Assembly: GCA_934168305.1 (NCBI GenBank)
Contig: CAKPNF010000001.1
Location: 151,151 to 215,150 of the forward strand
Source: an uncultured Clostridia bacterium
GTDB lineage: Bacteria > Bacillota > Clostridia > TANB77 > CAG-508
DNA length: 64,000 nt
Reading direction: 5' to 3'
Below, piece by piece: positions 8,395-17,208 of the stretch. A program made the position numbers and the translations under genes. The notes below the pieces were generated by a model. That model was not told the DNA's origin. It worked only from the letters and a program-made list of their open reading frames with translations, and did no database searches. Every line of letters begins with the position of its first letter. Positions within the stretch are counted from its first letter, which is position 1.

Positions 8395-9513
8395 ATGGAT
8401 AATAGAAATGAAAAACTTACACACAATCTTATATATAATTCTATTTCTTTAAATGAAAATGAAAATATATTAGTAGAGGTAATTGGAGAAGATGGCTTAG
8501 AGCTTGCAAATGAAATTATAAAACAAGCTAAAATAATAAACGCAAAGCCACATCTAAATATAATAAATTACGAAGATTTAAGGAATTTTTTAATAAATGC
8601 AACTAAGGAAGATATAATTGAATATGGAAAAAAAGATTATGAAATAATGAAAAAAATGCAAGCATATATAGGAATAAGTGCACCAACATCAGATAAATCT
8701 TTAAATGGCGTATCTCAAGAAAAATTAGAATTATATAACAAATATTATACTGCTTTAGTACATTTAGAACAAAGAGTTAAACATACAAAATGGTGTATTT
8801 TAAGATATCCAAACGAATATTTTGCAAAAAAAAGTAATATGACACTAAATGAATTTAAAGACTTTTATTACAATGTTTGTAATGTTGATTATAATAAAAT
8901 GAAGATTGCAATGGAACCTTTGAAAGAATTAATGAATAGAACTGACAAAGTGCATATTGTGGCACCTGGAACTGATTTAACATTTAGTATAAATGGAATT
9001 CCTGCAGAAAAATATTATGGAACATTTAATATACCAGATGGTGAAGTTGCAACATGTCCAGTAAAAAATAGTGTTAATGGTTACATTACTTATAATACTA
9101 AAACAAAATATAATGATATTATATTTGAAGATATAAAATTTGATTTTATAAATGGAAAAATAGTAAAAGCAACAGCTAAGGAAAACTCTAAAGAACTAAA
9201 TGAAATTCTTGATACAGATGATGGAGCTAGATATATTGGAGAATTTGCATTTGGACTAAACCCATATGTTAATAATACAATGTGTGATACATTGTTTGAT
9301 GAAAAAATAAATGGAAGTTTTCATTTAACTCCAGGAATGGCACTAGAAGAAAGTGATAACGGAAATAGGTCAGCAATTCATTGGGATATAGTTAAAATTC
9401 TTAGAAAAGAATTTGGTGGTGGCGAAATTTATTTTGATGATATACTAATAATGAAAGATGGGAAATTTATATTAGAAGAGCTCAAAGAATTAAACGCTGA
9501 AAATTTAAAATAA
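8395..9513 (+). CDS. M29 family metallo-aminopeptidase (AmpS/PepS type)
   Basis: A 372-residue cytosolic aminopeptidase. It has the N-terminal dinucleotide-fold-like part (NENENILVEVIGEDGLELAN) and the M29 catalytic region with metal-ligand segments: NIPDGEVATCPV (Glu), a second Glu in YIGEFAFGLNP, and the SAIHWDIV motif (His and Asp). The family is usually 370-410 residues, so it looks complete. It trims N-terminal residues from peptides and pairs logically with PepF nearby. A GGAG site lies before the ATG, and a clear terminator follows. Confidence 0.88.
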   Translation: MDNRNEKLTHNLIYNSISLNENENILVEVIGEDGLELANEIIKQAKIINAKPHLNIINYEDLRNFLINATKEDIIEYGKKDYEIMKKMQAYIGISAPTSDKSLNGVSQEKLELYNKYYTALVHLEQRVKHTKWCILRYPNEYFAKKSNMTLNEFKDFYYNVCNVDYNKMKIAMEPLKELMNRTDKVHIVAPGTDLTFSINGIPAEKYYGTFNIPDGEVATCPVKNSVNGYITYNTKTKYNDIIFEDIKFDFINGKIVKATAKENSKELNEILDTDDGARYIGEFAFGLNPYVNNTMCDTLFDEKINGSFHLTPGMALEESDNGNRSAIHWDIVKILRKEFGGGEIYFDDILIMKDGKFILEELKELNAENLK

Positions 9514-9519
9514 ACATTG

Positions 9520-9551
9520 AAACAGAGTTTTATGATTAGAACTCTGTTTTA
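9520..9551 (+). terminator. Rho-independent terminator
   Basis: AAACAGAGTT (9520-9529) and AACTCTGTTTT (9540-9550) form a stem with a T-rich 3' side directly after the M29 aminopeptidase gene. Confidence 0.75.
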
Positions 9552-9590
9552 TCATTTAAAAATAAATCATCATAGTTTGAATAGCTAATT

Positions 9591-9666
9591 TTGAAAGGGA
9601 GGTACTTGAAGCAGGTACTTTATATTTTACTCCTATCTCTTATTGCACAAAACTTTGATGCCACAA
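9591..9666 (+). repeat. 3'-end fragment of the E element (E0)
   Basis: This block carries the conserved right end of the E element: a small hairpin (GTACTT/AGGTAC), then TTTTACTCCTATCTCTTATT and GCACAAAACTTTGATGCC. The same end appears at 10861-10943, 15837-15919 and, diverged, 20630-20725. Here the end is joined directly to the coding sequence of a RhuM gene, replacing its first codons. Confidence 0.7.
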
Positions 9667-9996
9667 CAAACTTAAAAGATGAAACGGTGTGGCTTACACA
9701 AGAGCAAATGTCAAAATTGTTTGGAAAGGCAAAATCTACTATTAATGAGCATATTAAAAATGTATATAAAGAAGGTGAATTAATAGAAAAAGAAACTATG
9801 ACTAAATTCGAAAATTCCGAATTTGCTGATAAACCAACTAATTATTATAATCTAGATATGATAATTTCTGTTGGGTATCGTGTAAAATCACAAAATGGTA
9901 TTTTATTTAGAAAATGGGCTACTAGGTATTAAAAGATTACATGCTAAAAGGTTATGCAGTAAATCAAAAAAGATTAGAATATTTGGAAATTTATTA
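9665..9996 (+). pseudogene. RhuM-family gene, truncated at both ends
   Basis: From about 9668 the frame encodes NLKDETVWLTQEQMSKLFGK, then INEHIKNVYKEGEL, YYNLDMIISVGYRV and GILFRKWAT, the RhuM N-terminal domain and a close paralogue of the intact domain in the gene at 16074. The natural N-terminus (in the paralogue, MDEKRNEIILFENQG) is replaced by E0 sequence. After KWAT one base is missing, and the continuation LKDYMLKGYAVNQKRLEYLE stops at 9994-9996, so the Fic half is gone. RhuM domains are found in Fic-type toxins and mobile DNA. The gene is dead. Confidence 0.75.
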
Positions 9997-10001
9997 AAAT
10001 T

Positions 10002-10345
10002 ATTGACAAAATAACATATTTCATGCTATTATGAATATAATAATTAAGAACATCGTTGTTTTTAATAAATGTGTTTGTCGCCGCCTCTTTGGGCGACTAA
10101 CAAATTAGAGAGTGTATAAATTTTCGTGGCTTACCAGAAATGGTAGGCCTTTGATAATATAAGGAGAAATAGCATTTAATTGTGCAAATACAAGAAAAAG
10201 GTTATTATCAAATAACAGTTTGCAATAAATAATGAAAGATTAAGAAAAAGAGGTCTAGTATTCCTACTAGACCAATATGAGAAAGTTCATATTTAATATA
10301 AATTGCACCGCCACTTGCAAGAACCGCTTGAGTGGTGGTGCAAGA
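10002..10345 (+). ncRNA. Candidate structured non-coding RNA with its own promoter
   Basis: TTGACA (10002-10007) and TATTAT (10026-10031) are 18 bases apart. The downstream 300 bases carry a series of hairpins: GTCGCC/GGCGAC (10076-10096), GGC-TACCA with a GAAA loop and TGGTA-GCC (10127-10148), TGCAAA/TTTGCA enclosing GTTATT/AATAAC (about 10183-10226), GGTCTAGTA/TACTAGACC (10252-10273) and GCACCGCCACT/AGTGGTGGTGC with one G-U (10305-10341). No coding frame is supported. An ATAAGGAG site at about 10160 has no usable start codon after it, which resembles the toxin leader at 11203 and may mean a lost gene. Confidence 0.4.
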
Positions 10346-10363
10346 GTGGAAAAACACACTAAA

Positions 10364-10943
10364 ATTAATTTGAATAAAATTGAGTAGAGTAGGGAAGGAT
10401 ATCCATTTTTTTAATGTTGTAGATTTATATTTAATATAATAAAAAAGACATAGAAAAATTTTGTGTAAAGTTTTGCAATTAATATATATTTAATTATTAT
10501 AATTTAAACTTACGAAAATCAATTTTAAGCCAATTACAATATTGCAATATTAAGTTTGTTGTTGGTAAAATACGGCAAATATAGAGAAATAGACATTTTG
10601 AAGCTTTTAGATAAAATTTAGATAGAAGATCAGAAATTATAAAAAATTATTGAAAAAAATTTATAATTAAAGATAAAAATTATTTGAACATTAAATTATA
10701 TAGATAAAATATTTAAATAGCTTAAAATTGATTTTAAAGCGTTATTAAAATAAGATTATATAAGTAATTGGATAACATTAAATAATATTAAATATGCAAA
10801 GTAAAATAATTATATAATAAGTAAATACATTCAAGCCAAAGGCTTGAATGTACTGAAATAACTGGGTAGGACTATAATCATAGTCTATATATTTTACTCC
10901 TATCTCTTATTGCACAAAACTTTGATGCCGCGACAGTTTTTTA
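10364..10943 (+). repeat. E element copy E1 (internally shortened)
   Basis: The left end (from ATTAATTTGAATAAAATTG) is nearly identical to E2 at 14834 for over 100 bases. The middle keeps one internal unit (ACTTACGAAAATCAATTTTA, GTTTGTTGTTGG, AAAATACGGCAAATA), and the right end carries GGTAGGA/TCCTATC pairing around a GACTAT/ATAGTC hairpin and then TTGCACAAAACTTTGATGCC. It is about half the length of E2 and E4, consistent with internal deletion. No protein is encoded. Confidence 0.7.
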
Positions 10944-11039
10944 TATGATCATTTGGTATCATAAAATTATTTGTATTATATATTAAAAAATAGCATATAA
11001 TATTATATATAATAATTTTAGAAAATTATTTTGTACTAG

Positions 11040-11069
11040 TTGACAATTCAAACAATAAGATGCTATAAT
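11040..11069 (+). promoter_or_regulatory. Promoter of the type III toxin-antitoxin locus
   Basis: TTGACA (11040-11045) and TATAAT (11064-11069) with an 18-base spacer. Transcription would start near 11076, just before the first antitoxin RNA repeat. Confidence 0.75.
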
Positions 11070-11087
11070 TATTATATAAATAAATAC

Positions 11088-11171
11088 TGCCTACTAGGAG
11101 GCAAAGAGTAAAATACCCTAGACAATCGATTAATCAGCCACCCAGTTGGCAAAGAGAAAATACACTGGTGA
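11088..11171 (+). ncRNA. Type III antitoxin RNA: two tandem pseudoknot repeats of 48 nt
   Basis: Two repeats share GCC..(loop)..GGC, AAAGAG and AAAATAC with a 48-base period. In repeat 1, TGCC/GGCA (from 11088) closes a loop containing CTAGG (11094-11098) that can pair with CCTAG (11117-11121). In repeat 2, GCCA/TGGC (11137-11150) closes a loop with CCAGT (11142-11146) that can pair with ACTGG (11164-11168). Both helices are kept by compensating changes, which is direct evidence for an H-type pseudoknot. In type III systems each processed repeat binds and inhibits a toxin endoribonuclease. Confidence 0.8.
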
Positions 11172-11179
11172 ATAAATTT

Positions 11180-11202
11180 GGGAGTCTTTGTACTCCCTTT
11201 TT
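11180..11202 (+). terminator. Attenuating terminator between antitoxin RNA and toxin
   Basis: GGGAGT, a 6-base loop, ACTCCC and then five T. A leaky terminator at this place is the standard way type III loci make excess antitoxin RNA over toxin mRNA. Confidence 0.8.
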
Positions 11203-11219
11203 ATTATATAAGGAGTAAG

Positions 11220-11708
11220 ATGGAAATTATAGAAGGAAAATTATATTTTATAAAAGATGAATTTATTGAAAAGTATAATCCAAAATATCATTTAATGGAA
11301 AATAAAGAAGCTGGAACAAAAAGGCCAACTTATTTTTGTTTTAGAGATAAAATTGATAAAAATATATTGTGGTTCGTGCCTATGTCTTCTAAATATGATA
11401 AATATTTAAAATTATATAATGATATCAAATCTAAAAAAGGAATAGAGCCAAATAACTTTGTGTTTGCAAGAAATTTAGCTGGAAAAAAAGCAGTTTTTCT
11501 AATTCAAAATATGTTTCCTACTTTAGAAAAATACATAGAACAAGAATATAAAAAAGCAGGAATATCAATTAAAGTTCCTAAAGCAGTAAAAGAAGAAATA
11601 GATAAAAAAACTAGAGATATTTTTGCACTTACAAATAGAGGAGTTATAGCTACATTTACTAATTTACCTGAATTTATAAATGATATTAAGAGCGATTATA
11701 AGAATTGA
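11220..11708 (+). CDS. Type III toxin-antitoxin toxin (ToxN/CptN/TenpN-type endoribonuclease)
   Basis: 162 residues starting at the ATG at 11220 behind an AAGGAG site; the longer frame upstream would include the terminator. Visible features are MEIIEGKLYFIKDEFIEKY at the start, a WFVPMSSKYDKY segment, FVFARNLAGKKAVFLIQNMFP and a C-terminal IFALTNRGV helix. This resembles the type III toxin families of gut Firmicutes, most likely CptN-like, which fold like Kid/MazF and cut mRNA at A-rich sites. Promoter, two pseudoknot repeats, terminator and toxin are in canonical order. Assignment rests on the locus architecture plus family resemblance; the subfamily is uncertain. Confidence 0.75.
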   Translation: MEIIEGKLYFIKDEFIEKYNPKYHLMENKEAGTKRPTYFCFRDKIDKNILWFVPMSSKYDKYLKLYNDIKSKKGIEPNNFVFARNLAGKKAVFLIQNMFPTLEKYIEQEYKKAGISIKVPKAVKEEIDKKTRDIFALTNRGVIATFTNLPEFINDIKSDYKN

Positions 11709-11729
11709 AAGAAAACGAGGTGGTAGATA

Positions 11730-13328
11730 ATGAAAGAATTGTTAAAAGTAATATCTAAAAAATTATTGTTATGGTCTATTTTTTTTAACACAATATATTC
11801 TATAGCAGATTATGGTGAAGCTTTTGCATTATCATATTTTGGGACTAGCCCTTTAACACTAGATAAAATAATAAAACTTACTGTTGCAGTTGTAATTGCC
11901 TATTTAATAATGCTAATGACAAGTAAAATAGCATCATATATAGATAATGTTAATGAAGTGAAGTCAAAAACAGCAATTCAAAAATATTATTTTGAAAAAG
12001 TACAATCTATGACAATGGAAAAAATTGCAGAAACTCATACAGGTTACATACATACATTAATATTGGAAGTTTCGGATTTATTTATGAATTTAGTTTGGCT
12101 TTTTGCAATAAGTGTATTACCATTAATTATAGGAACAACATCTATACTTCTAATGGTTTGTAAACAATCAATTATAACAGGTATAATTTGTTTAGTAATT
12201 GGATTTTTAGCAGTATATTTAAAATATAAAATGATGAGTAAAAAACAAAAATATGATAAACAAGTTAGAAAAGAAAAATCAAGATACAATGCAACATTTA
12301 TAGATTTTGTTCAAAATATTATAACAGTAAGAAAATTAAACATAAATGAATTTTGCAAAAATAAAATAGGTGAAAATAGTGAGCAATATTTAAAAACAAC
12401 AAAGGTGAACGAAATAAAAAGATCTTATATGAATGCAGTATTTACAGGATTAATGAATTTATTATATGTTGTTGTATTAATTAGTACAATAATTATGGTA
12501 AAGAATGGTGAAGATGGTTTACCTTATTTATTATTTTATATGGCTGCATTAGGAAAATTATATATAGAACTTAATAATATTGTAAAATTAATTGATATTA
12601 CAGTTAGATTTAAAGGAGCAAAAGAGCAATTAGATAACTATTTTAAAGGTAGTACAAAAGTTGAATTAATAGATAAATATAATAATGTTAAACTTACAAA
12701 TGTTATTTTTTCATATACAAAAGATTCAACGAAAATTAAAATACCAGAATTCATTTTAAATAAAGGTGATAAAATTAGCATTATGGGTGAATCCGGTCAA
12801 GGAAAAACAACGACAATGAATATTTTAGCTGGTTTATTTCCTTTATCAGAAGGAGAATTAAAAATAGATGGTAAAACTGTAAAGAATAAAAGACTTGATC
12901 TAGTATTTGTATCACAGGAAGTTGACTTGTTTGATTTAAGCATAAGAGATAATTTATGTTTAGGAAAAGAAATTTCAGAAGAAAAAATAATGCAGTTACT
13001 TGATGAAGCAGGATTGATGAATTGGTATAAAGAATTGCCAAATGGACTTGAAACAATGGTGGGAGAAAAAGGAATAAAATTATCAGCAGGTCAAAAACAA
13101 AGATTAAATTTAATTAGAGGAATATTAATAGATAAAGAATTATATTTTTTTGATGAGCCTACATCTAATTTAGATGCTTTATCTGAAGAAAAGATAACAA
13201 ATATGATTGAAAAGTATTTAAAAGATAAAACATATGTGATTGTAACACATAGACAAAAATTGAAAGAATTATGTAATAAGCATTATTTATTTGATAATCA
13301 TATGATGAAAGAGATAATAGCAGTATAA
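11730..13328 (+). CDS. ABC exporter, fused permease and ATPase
   Basis: 532 residues. The N-terminal about 300 residues hold around six transmembrane helices. The ATPase domain has Walker A GESGQGKTT (about 352), a Q-loop VFVSQEVDLF, a variant signature KLSAGQKQR (usual LSGGQ), Walker B LYFFDEPTSNLD (about 470) and the H-loop VTHR. Half-exporters of this kind move peptides, lipids or drugs as homodimers, in vesicle- and nucleotide-driven outward transport. A GAGGTGG site precedes the ATG, 22 bases after the toxin gene. It sits in the accessory island without peptide-modification genes, so the substrate is unknown. Confidence 0.85.
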   Translation: MKELLKVISKKLLLWSIFFNTIYSIADYGEAFALSYFGTSPLTLDKIIKLTVAVVIAYLIMLMTSKIASYIDNVNEVKSKTAIQKYYFEKVQSMTMEKIAETHTGYIHTLILEVSDLFMNLVWLFAISVLPLIIGTTSILLMVCKQSIITGIICLVIGFLAVYLKYKMMSKKQKYDKQVRKEKSRYNATFIDFVQNIITVRKLNINEFCKNKIGENSEQYLKTTKVNEIKRSYMNAVFTGLMNLLYVVVLISTIIMVKNGEDGLPYLLFYMAALGKLYIELNNIVKLIDITVRFKGAKEQLDNYFKGSTKVELIDKYNNVKLTNVIFSYTKDSTKIKIPEFILNKGDKISIMGESGQGKTTTMNILAGLFPLSEGELKIDGKTVKNKRLDLVFVSQEVDLFDLSIRDNLCLGKEISEEKIMQLLDEAGLMNWYKELPNGLETMVGEKGIKLSAGQKQRLNLIRGILIDKELYFFDEPTSNLDALSEEKITNMIEKYLKDKTYVIVTHRQKLKELCNKHYLFDNHMMKEIIAV

Positions 13329-13440
13329 TTAATATATACAACAATTTAAAGATCAATATAATTAAGGAAAAGTACATGAAGAAGTGAGAAATAATGTTAA
13401 GTCCTAAACAAAATATAAAAAACAAATAGGAGTTGAAAAT

Positions 13441-14430
13441 ATGAATAGTGATATAAAAATAAGAAAAGTAAATCAAACAGATGCCACTAAATGGTTTAAA
13501 TTTGTTAATAAGGTATGGAGAAGTGCATATATAAATATTTTTCCAGAAGAGGTTTTCTTAGAAAAAGAAAAAAATGTTGAAGAGAAAGAAAAAAATTTTA
13601 ATAAAAAAATATTTAATGACAACAGAAATATTGCACTAGTTGCAGAATATAAAGGAGAAATTATTGGAATAATGCGTGGTTCAATTAATTCAAATTATGA
13701 ACATTTTAATGTAAAATATGCAGATTTAATTGGATTATATATAGATCCTGATTTTCAAGGAAAAGGAATAGGTAGTAGCTTTAAGAGAATGTTTGAAGAA
13801 TGGGCAATAAAAAATGGCGCAACTAAATATGTGATTGGAGTATTAAAAGACAATCATAAAGCAAGAACTATATATGAAAAATGGGGTGGTAAATTATCAA
13901 CTTATGAAGAGGATTTTTATAAATTAGGTGTTGCTTATAAAGAAGTATTTTATACATATGATTTATTTGATGATATAAAATATAAAAATGGAAATTTTAA
14001 TTTTGCATACAGAGTGTCTGCAATTATGTATAATGAAGATGAAACAAGAATTCTTTTATTTTATGGAGATGACATGGAATTCTATATGTTGCCTGGTGGA
14101 AAGGTTAAGGAACAAGAAAAAAGCATAGATGCAATTAAAAGGGAAATTTATGAAGAATTAGGATATAAAAATTTAGAATTTAAATTTGCAGGAGTAAGTG
14201 AAGAATTAATTTCTGAAAAAGATAAGTTCATTCAAGAAATAACTATAACATACAAATGCAAATATAATGGCGATATCAAAGAAAAATCTTTTAAAAGTAA
14301 AGAATCAGATTGGATTAACTTTAAATGGGTAGAAATAAATAAGTTAGATGAATTTAATATCTACCCTAGTAAAATTTCATCAATTGTAAATAAAAGTAGT
14401 AATCATATAGTAGAAGAAAAAAATAAATAG
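13441..14430 (+). CDS. GNAT acetyltransferase fused to a Nudix hydrolase
   Basis: 329 residues. Residues 1-175 are a GNAT domain with the acetyl-CoA loop in DPDFQGKGIGSSF and a C-terminal YEKWGG segment. Residues about 180-325 are a Nudix domain with a complete Nudix box: G-x5-E-x7-REIYEELGY starting at the GGK of MLPGGKVKEQEKS. Such fusions are seen in Firmicutes accessory regions; the substrates of both halves are unknown, though detoxification of a modified nucleotide or antibiotic is plausible. An AGGAG site precedes the ATG. It follows the ABC gene in the same direction and may share its transcript. Confidence 0.85.
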   Translation: MNSDIKIRKVNQTDATKWFKFVNKVWRSAYINIFPEEVFLEKEKNVEEKEKNFNKKIFNDNRNIALVAEYKGEIIGIMRGSINSNYEHFNVKYADLIGLYIDPDFQGKGIGSSFKRMFEEWAIKNGATKYVIGVLKDNHKARTIYEKWGGKLSTYEEDFYKLGVAYKEVFYTYDLFDDIKYKNGNFNFAYRVSAIMYNEDETRILLFYGDDMEFYMLPGGKVKEQEKSIDAIKREIYEELGYKNLEFKFAGVSEELISEKDKFIQEITITYKCKYNGDIKEKSFKSKESDWINFKWVEINKLDEFNIYPSKISSIVNKSSNHIVEEKNK

Positions 14431-14587
14431 TTTTACGATTACTCGTAACAATACTATAATATATGACTGAAATTAAAATACTCCAACAGAAAAAAGACAA
14501 AGTAGGAAGGAAAACTCTATTTCAAAACAGAGCATTTTACAATTTAATAATAACTCGAAAATCAATTAGTTAAGGAGGAAATTCAAT

Positions 14588-14857
14588 ATGGCAGATTACA
14601 CAATTTATTCAAATGGAATTTGGAAACTGATGTTAGAAAAGTACCCAGATTTAAGAGAAGTAGCTATTGAATGTGGATGTGAGAACGACCCACAAAAAGT
14701 ACAGAAAATAAGACAACAATTTAGCCGTTCTTGTGAAATTGAAGTATTATCTGAGACAGAAAGAAAATTAGCTAGTAAATTGGTAAGTATAGAATTCTGT
14801 GAAATATTCTTTTTAAAGCATATTACATTTTTTATTAATTTGAATAAAATTGAGTAG
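14588..14857 (+). CDS. Unknown small protein running into the E2 element
   Basis: 89 residues behind a strong AAGGAGG site. It starts MADYTIYSNGIWKLMLEKYP and contains VAIECGCENDPQKVQKIRQQ. I do not recognise a family. The last eight or so codons and the stop lie inside the left end of E2, in sequence shared with E1, so the original C-terminus has probably been replaced. The region just upstream (14490-14565) resembles a strongly shortened E element: AGTAGGAAGGAAAACTCTAT and then CGAAAATCAATT. Probably a residual gene. Confidence 0.45.
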   Translation: MADYTIYSNGIWKLMLEKYPDLREVAIECGCENDPQKVQKIRQQFSRSCEIEVLSETERKLASKLVSIEFCEIFFLKHITFFINLNKIE

Positions 14858-15919
14858 AGTAGGGAAGGATAGCCATTTTTTTTAATGTTGTAGATTTATA
14901 TTTAATATAATAAAAAAGACATAGAAAAATTTTGTGCAAAGTTTTACAAAATAAAATTTATTTAATATTTATAATTAAAAGTTTTTAAAATTTGAAAAAT
15001 AAAATTAAAAAAATATTGCATTTGAAATTTTAAAATTTTAAGAATTGTAAATTAAAGATTTTAAAATTATAGAATTTTTAAAGCGAACATTTGTTAATTG
15101 CCAATTTTAATGTTTGATTTTTAATTTATATGTATTTTAATTATTCTAATTTAAACTTACGAAAATCAATTTTAAGCCAATTACAATATTGCAATATTGA
15201 TAAATCTAAATATTAAATTTAGATTTATTTAAGTTGTTTATTGTATAAATATACGATTTTTGTAATTATCTGCAAATACTAAAATAATCTCTAAAAAGCC
15301 TGAAATAACAGCTTACGAGAATCAATTTTAAGGCATTTTAATATTTAAGCCATATAACTTGTTGTTTAGTATTTGGGCAAAATATTGATAATTCTGAGTT
15401 TGAGAGATTTTAGATAAAAAATGACCAAATTTTTTATACTTATATAGGTATATAAAAAAATGTAAAAATACCTCAAAAAAGCGACGCACGAGAATCGATT
15501 TTAAGCCGTTTTTATTTTTAAGGCTTATAGTTTGTTGTTGGCAAAATACGGCAAATATAGAGAAATAGGCATTTTAAAGATTTTTGTAAAATTTATATAA
15601 ATATAATATGAAATAAAAATTATTAAGTAATAAAATTAAATTTTAAATAGAAAAATTATTTAGATGTAAAATTATAAGGATAAATTATAAAACAGATTTA
15701 AAATTGATTTTAGAAATAAATATCTTGGACTAGACTAACATTATTACAAGTAATAAATTATAAAGTAATAATGTTAGTCAAACGATAGCTAATAAATAGC
15801 TAGTAAAGCTGATAAGGCTAGTAGTTACAAGAACTTGTGGGTAGGACTCTGAAAGGAGTTCTATTATTTTGCTCCTATCTCTTATTGCGCAAAACTTTGA
15901 TGCCGCGACAGTTTTTTAC
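14834..15919 (+). repeat. E element copy E2 (about 1.1 kb, the fullest copy)
   Basis: It runs from ATTAATTTGAATAAAATTGA to GATGCCGCGACAGTTTTTT. It contains three diverged internal units of about 150-165 bases, each with a 'TACGAGAATCRATTTTAAG' start, a short GCC/GGC hairpin, then GTTTGTTGTT and AAAATACGGCAAATA or its variant (units from about 15166, 15313 and 15484). The hairpin is GGC..GCC in the second unit and TAAGCC..GGCTTA in the third, so pairing is kept while sequence changes. The left part holds TTTTGTGCAA, and the right end holds the near-inverse TTGCGCAAAA. A perfect hairpin (GACTAACATTATTAC/GTAATAATGTTAGTC) lies at about 15733-15780. No coding frame. Confidence 0.75.
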
Positions 15920-16073
15920 AAAAACATAAAAATAAATAATTTAAAAAAGGTATAGACAAATATTTGTTCTTGTTGTAAAATATATTCAATAGTTCAAAAA
16001 TACTAGAAAGTTAAAACATATAAGTACCAATAGATATACTAAGAACTAAATTTTATATAAAGGATGTGTTCTT

Positions 16074-17028
16074 ATGGACGAAAAAAGAAATGAAATTATT
16101 TTATTTGAAAACCAAGGAGTAAAATTAGAAGTAAACTTAAAAGATGAAACTGTGTGGCTTACACAAAAACAAATGGCAGAATTATTTGGGAAGGATAGAA
16201 GAACAATCACTCGTCATATTCAAAATATTTATAAAGATGAAGAATTAGTAGAAAGTTCAGTATGCTCATTTTTTGAGCATACTGCTGAAGATGGCAAAAA
16301 ATATAATGTACAATATTACAATTTAGATATGATTATTTCTATTGGATATAGAGTAAATAGCAAACAAGGTATTTTGTTTAGAAAATGGGCAACAAACATA
16401 CTAAAAGACTACATGATAAAAGGATATGCTGTAAATCAAAAAAGACTAGAGTACTTAGAAAAAACTATAAAACTTATAGATATTGCAAACCGCATTGATG
16501 AAAGACTCGAAGGAAATGATGCAAAAGAAATATTAAAAGTAATTGGAGGATATTCAAAAGCATTAGACTTATTAGATGATTATGATCATAGAACTTTAAA
16601 GAAAATTGAAGGAAATATAGACGATAGGAAAATTAAATACCAAGAATGTATAAATATAATTAATAAGTTAAGATTTAATGAAGAAAGTTCGCTTTTTGCA
16701 GTTGAAAGAGATAAAGGATTAGAATCAATTATTGGTAACATTTATCAAAGCTTTGCACGGACAAGATATTTACAAGAGTATAGAAGAAAAAGGAGCAAAT
16801 TTCTTATATTTAATAGTAAAAAATCATGTATTTGCAGATGGCAATAAAAGAATTGCAGCAACTTTGTTTATATATTTTCTAAATTTTTACGGAATATTAT
16901 ATAAAAATGGTAAACAAGTAATTGATAATAATACATTAACGGCTCTTACTTTATTAATTGCTGAATCGAATCCAAAGGAAAAAGAAGTAATTATAGATTT
17001 AGTGATGAATTTTTTGAATAATGAATAA
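16074..17028 (+). pseudogene. RhuM-Fic protein, frame broken at a CGG codon
   Basis: The N-terminal RhuM domain (NLKDETVWLTQKQMAELFGK, YYNLDMIISIGYRV, FRKWAT) is followed by a linker helix and a C-terminal Fic/Doc domain, AMP- or phosphate-transferring toxins whose motif here is HVFADGNKRIAATLF. In one frame the protein runs to NIYQSFA and meets CGG at 16758-16760; skipping the C gives GQDIYKSIEEKGANFLYLIV and the intact Fic motif, ending at 17028. The total is about 317 residues, the normal size. Start ATG behind AAGGATG. The gene lies directly after E2. A regular gene if the frameshift is a sequencing error or recoded, otherwise a recent pseudogene. Confidence 0.8.
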
Positions 17029-17045
17029 AATTGGAGGTAAACAAT

Positions 17046-17192
17046 ATGTTAAATTATGAGTATACTCCAGAAAATGTAATAATTAGAGATAAAAATGATT
17101 TGAAAAGCAAGTTGCAACAAGGTTTAGATGATATGAAATCAAATAAAACATATTCTTTAGATGAAGTTTTTAAGCATATTGATAATTTATAA
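17046..17192 (+). CDS. Small antitoxin-like protein
   Basis: 48 residues (MLNYEYTPENVIIRDKNDLK then a QGLDDMK helix and TYSLDEVFKHID) behind a perfect GGAGG site, between the rhuM-fic gene and the phosphatase gene. The pattern 'KL..GL.D...G..YSL.EVF' resembles the short acidic RelB/prevent-host-death-type antitoxins. No toxin gene follows directly; it could protect against the Fic protein just upstream or be a solitary remnant. Inferred from short motif similarity only. Confidence 0.45.
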   Translation: MLNYEYTPENVIIRDKNDLKSKLQQGLDDMKSNKTYSLDEVFKHIDNL

Positions 17193-17208
17193 ATAGGAGT
17201 GAAATATA

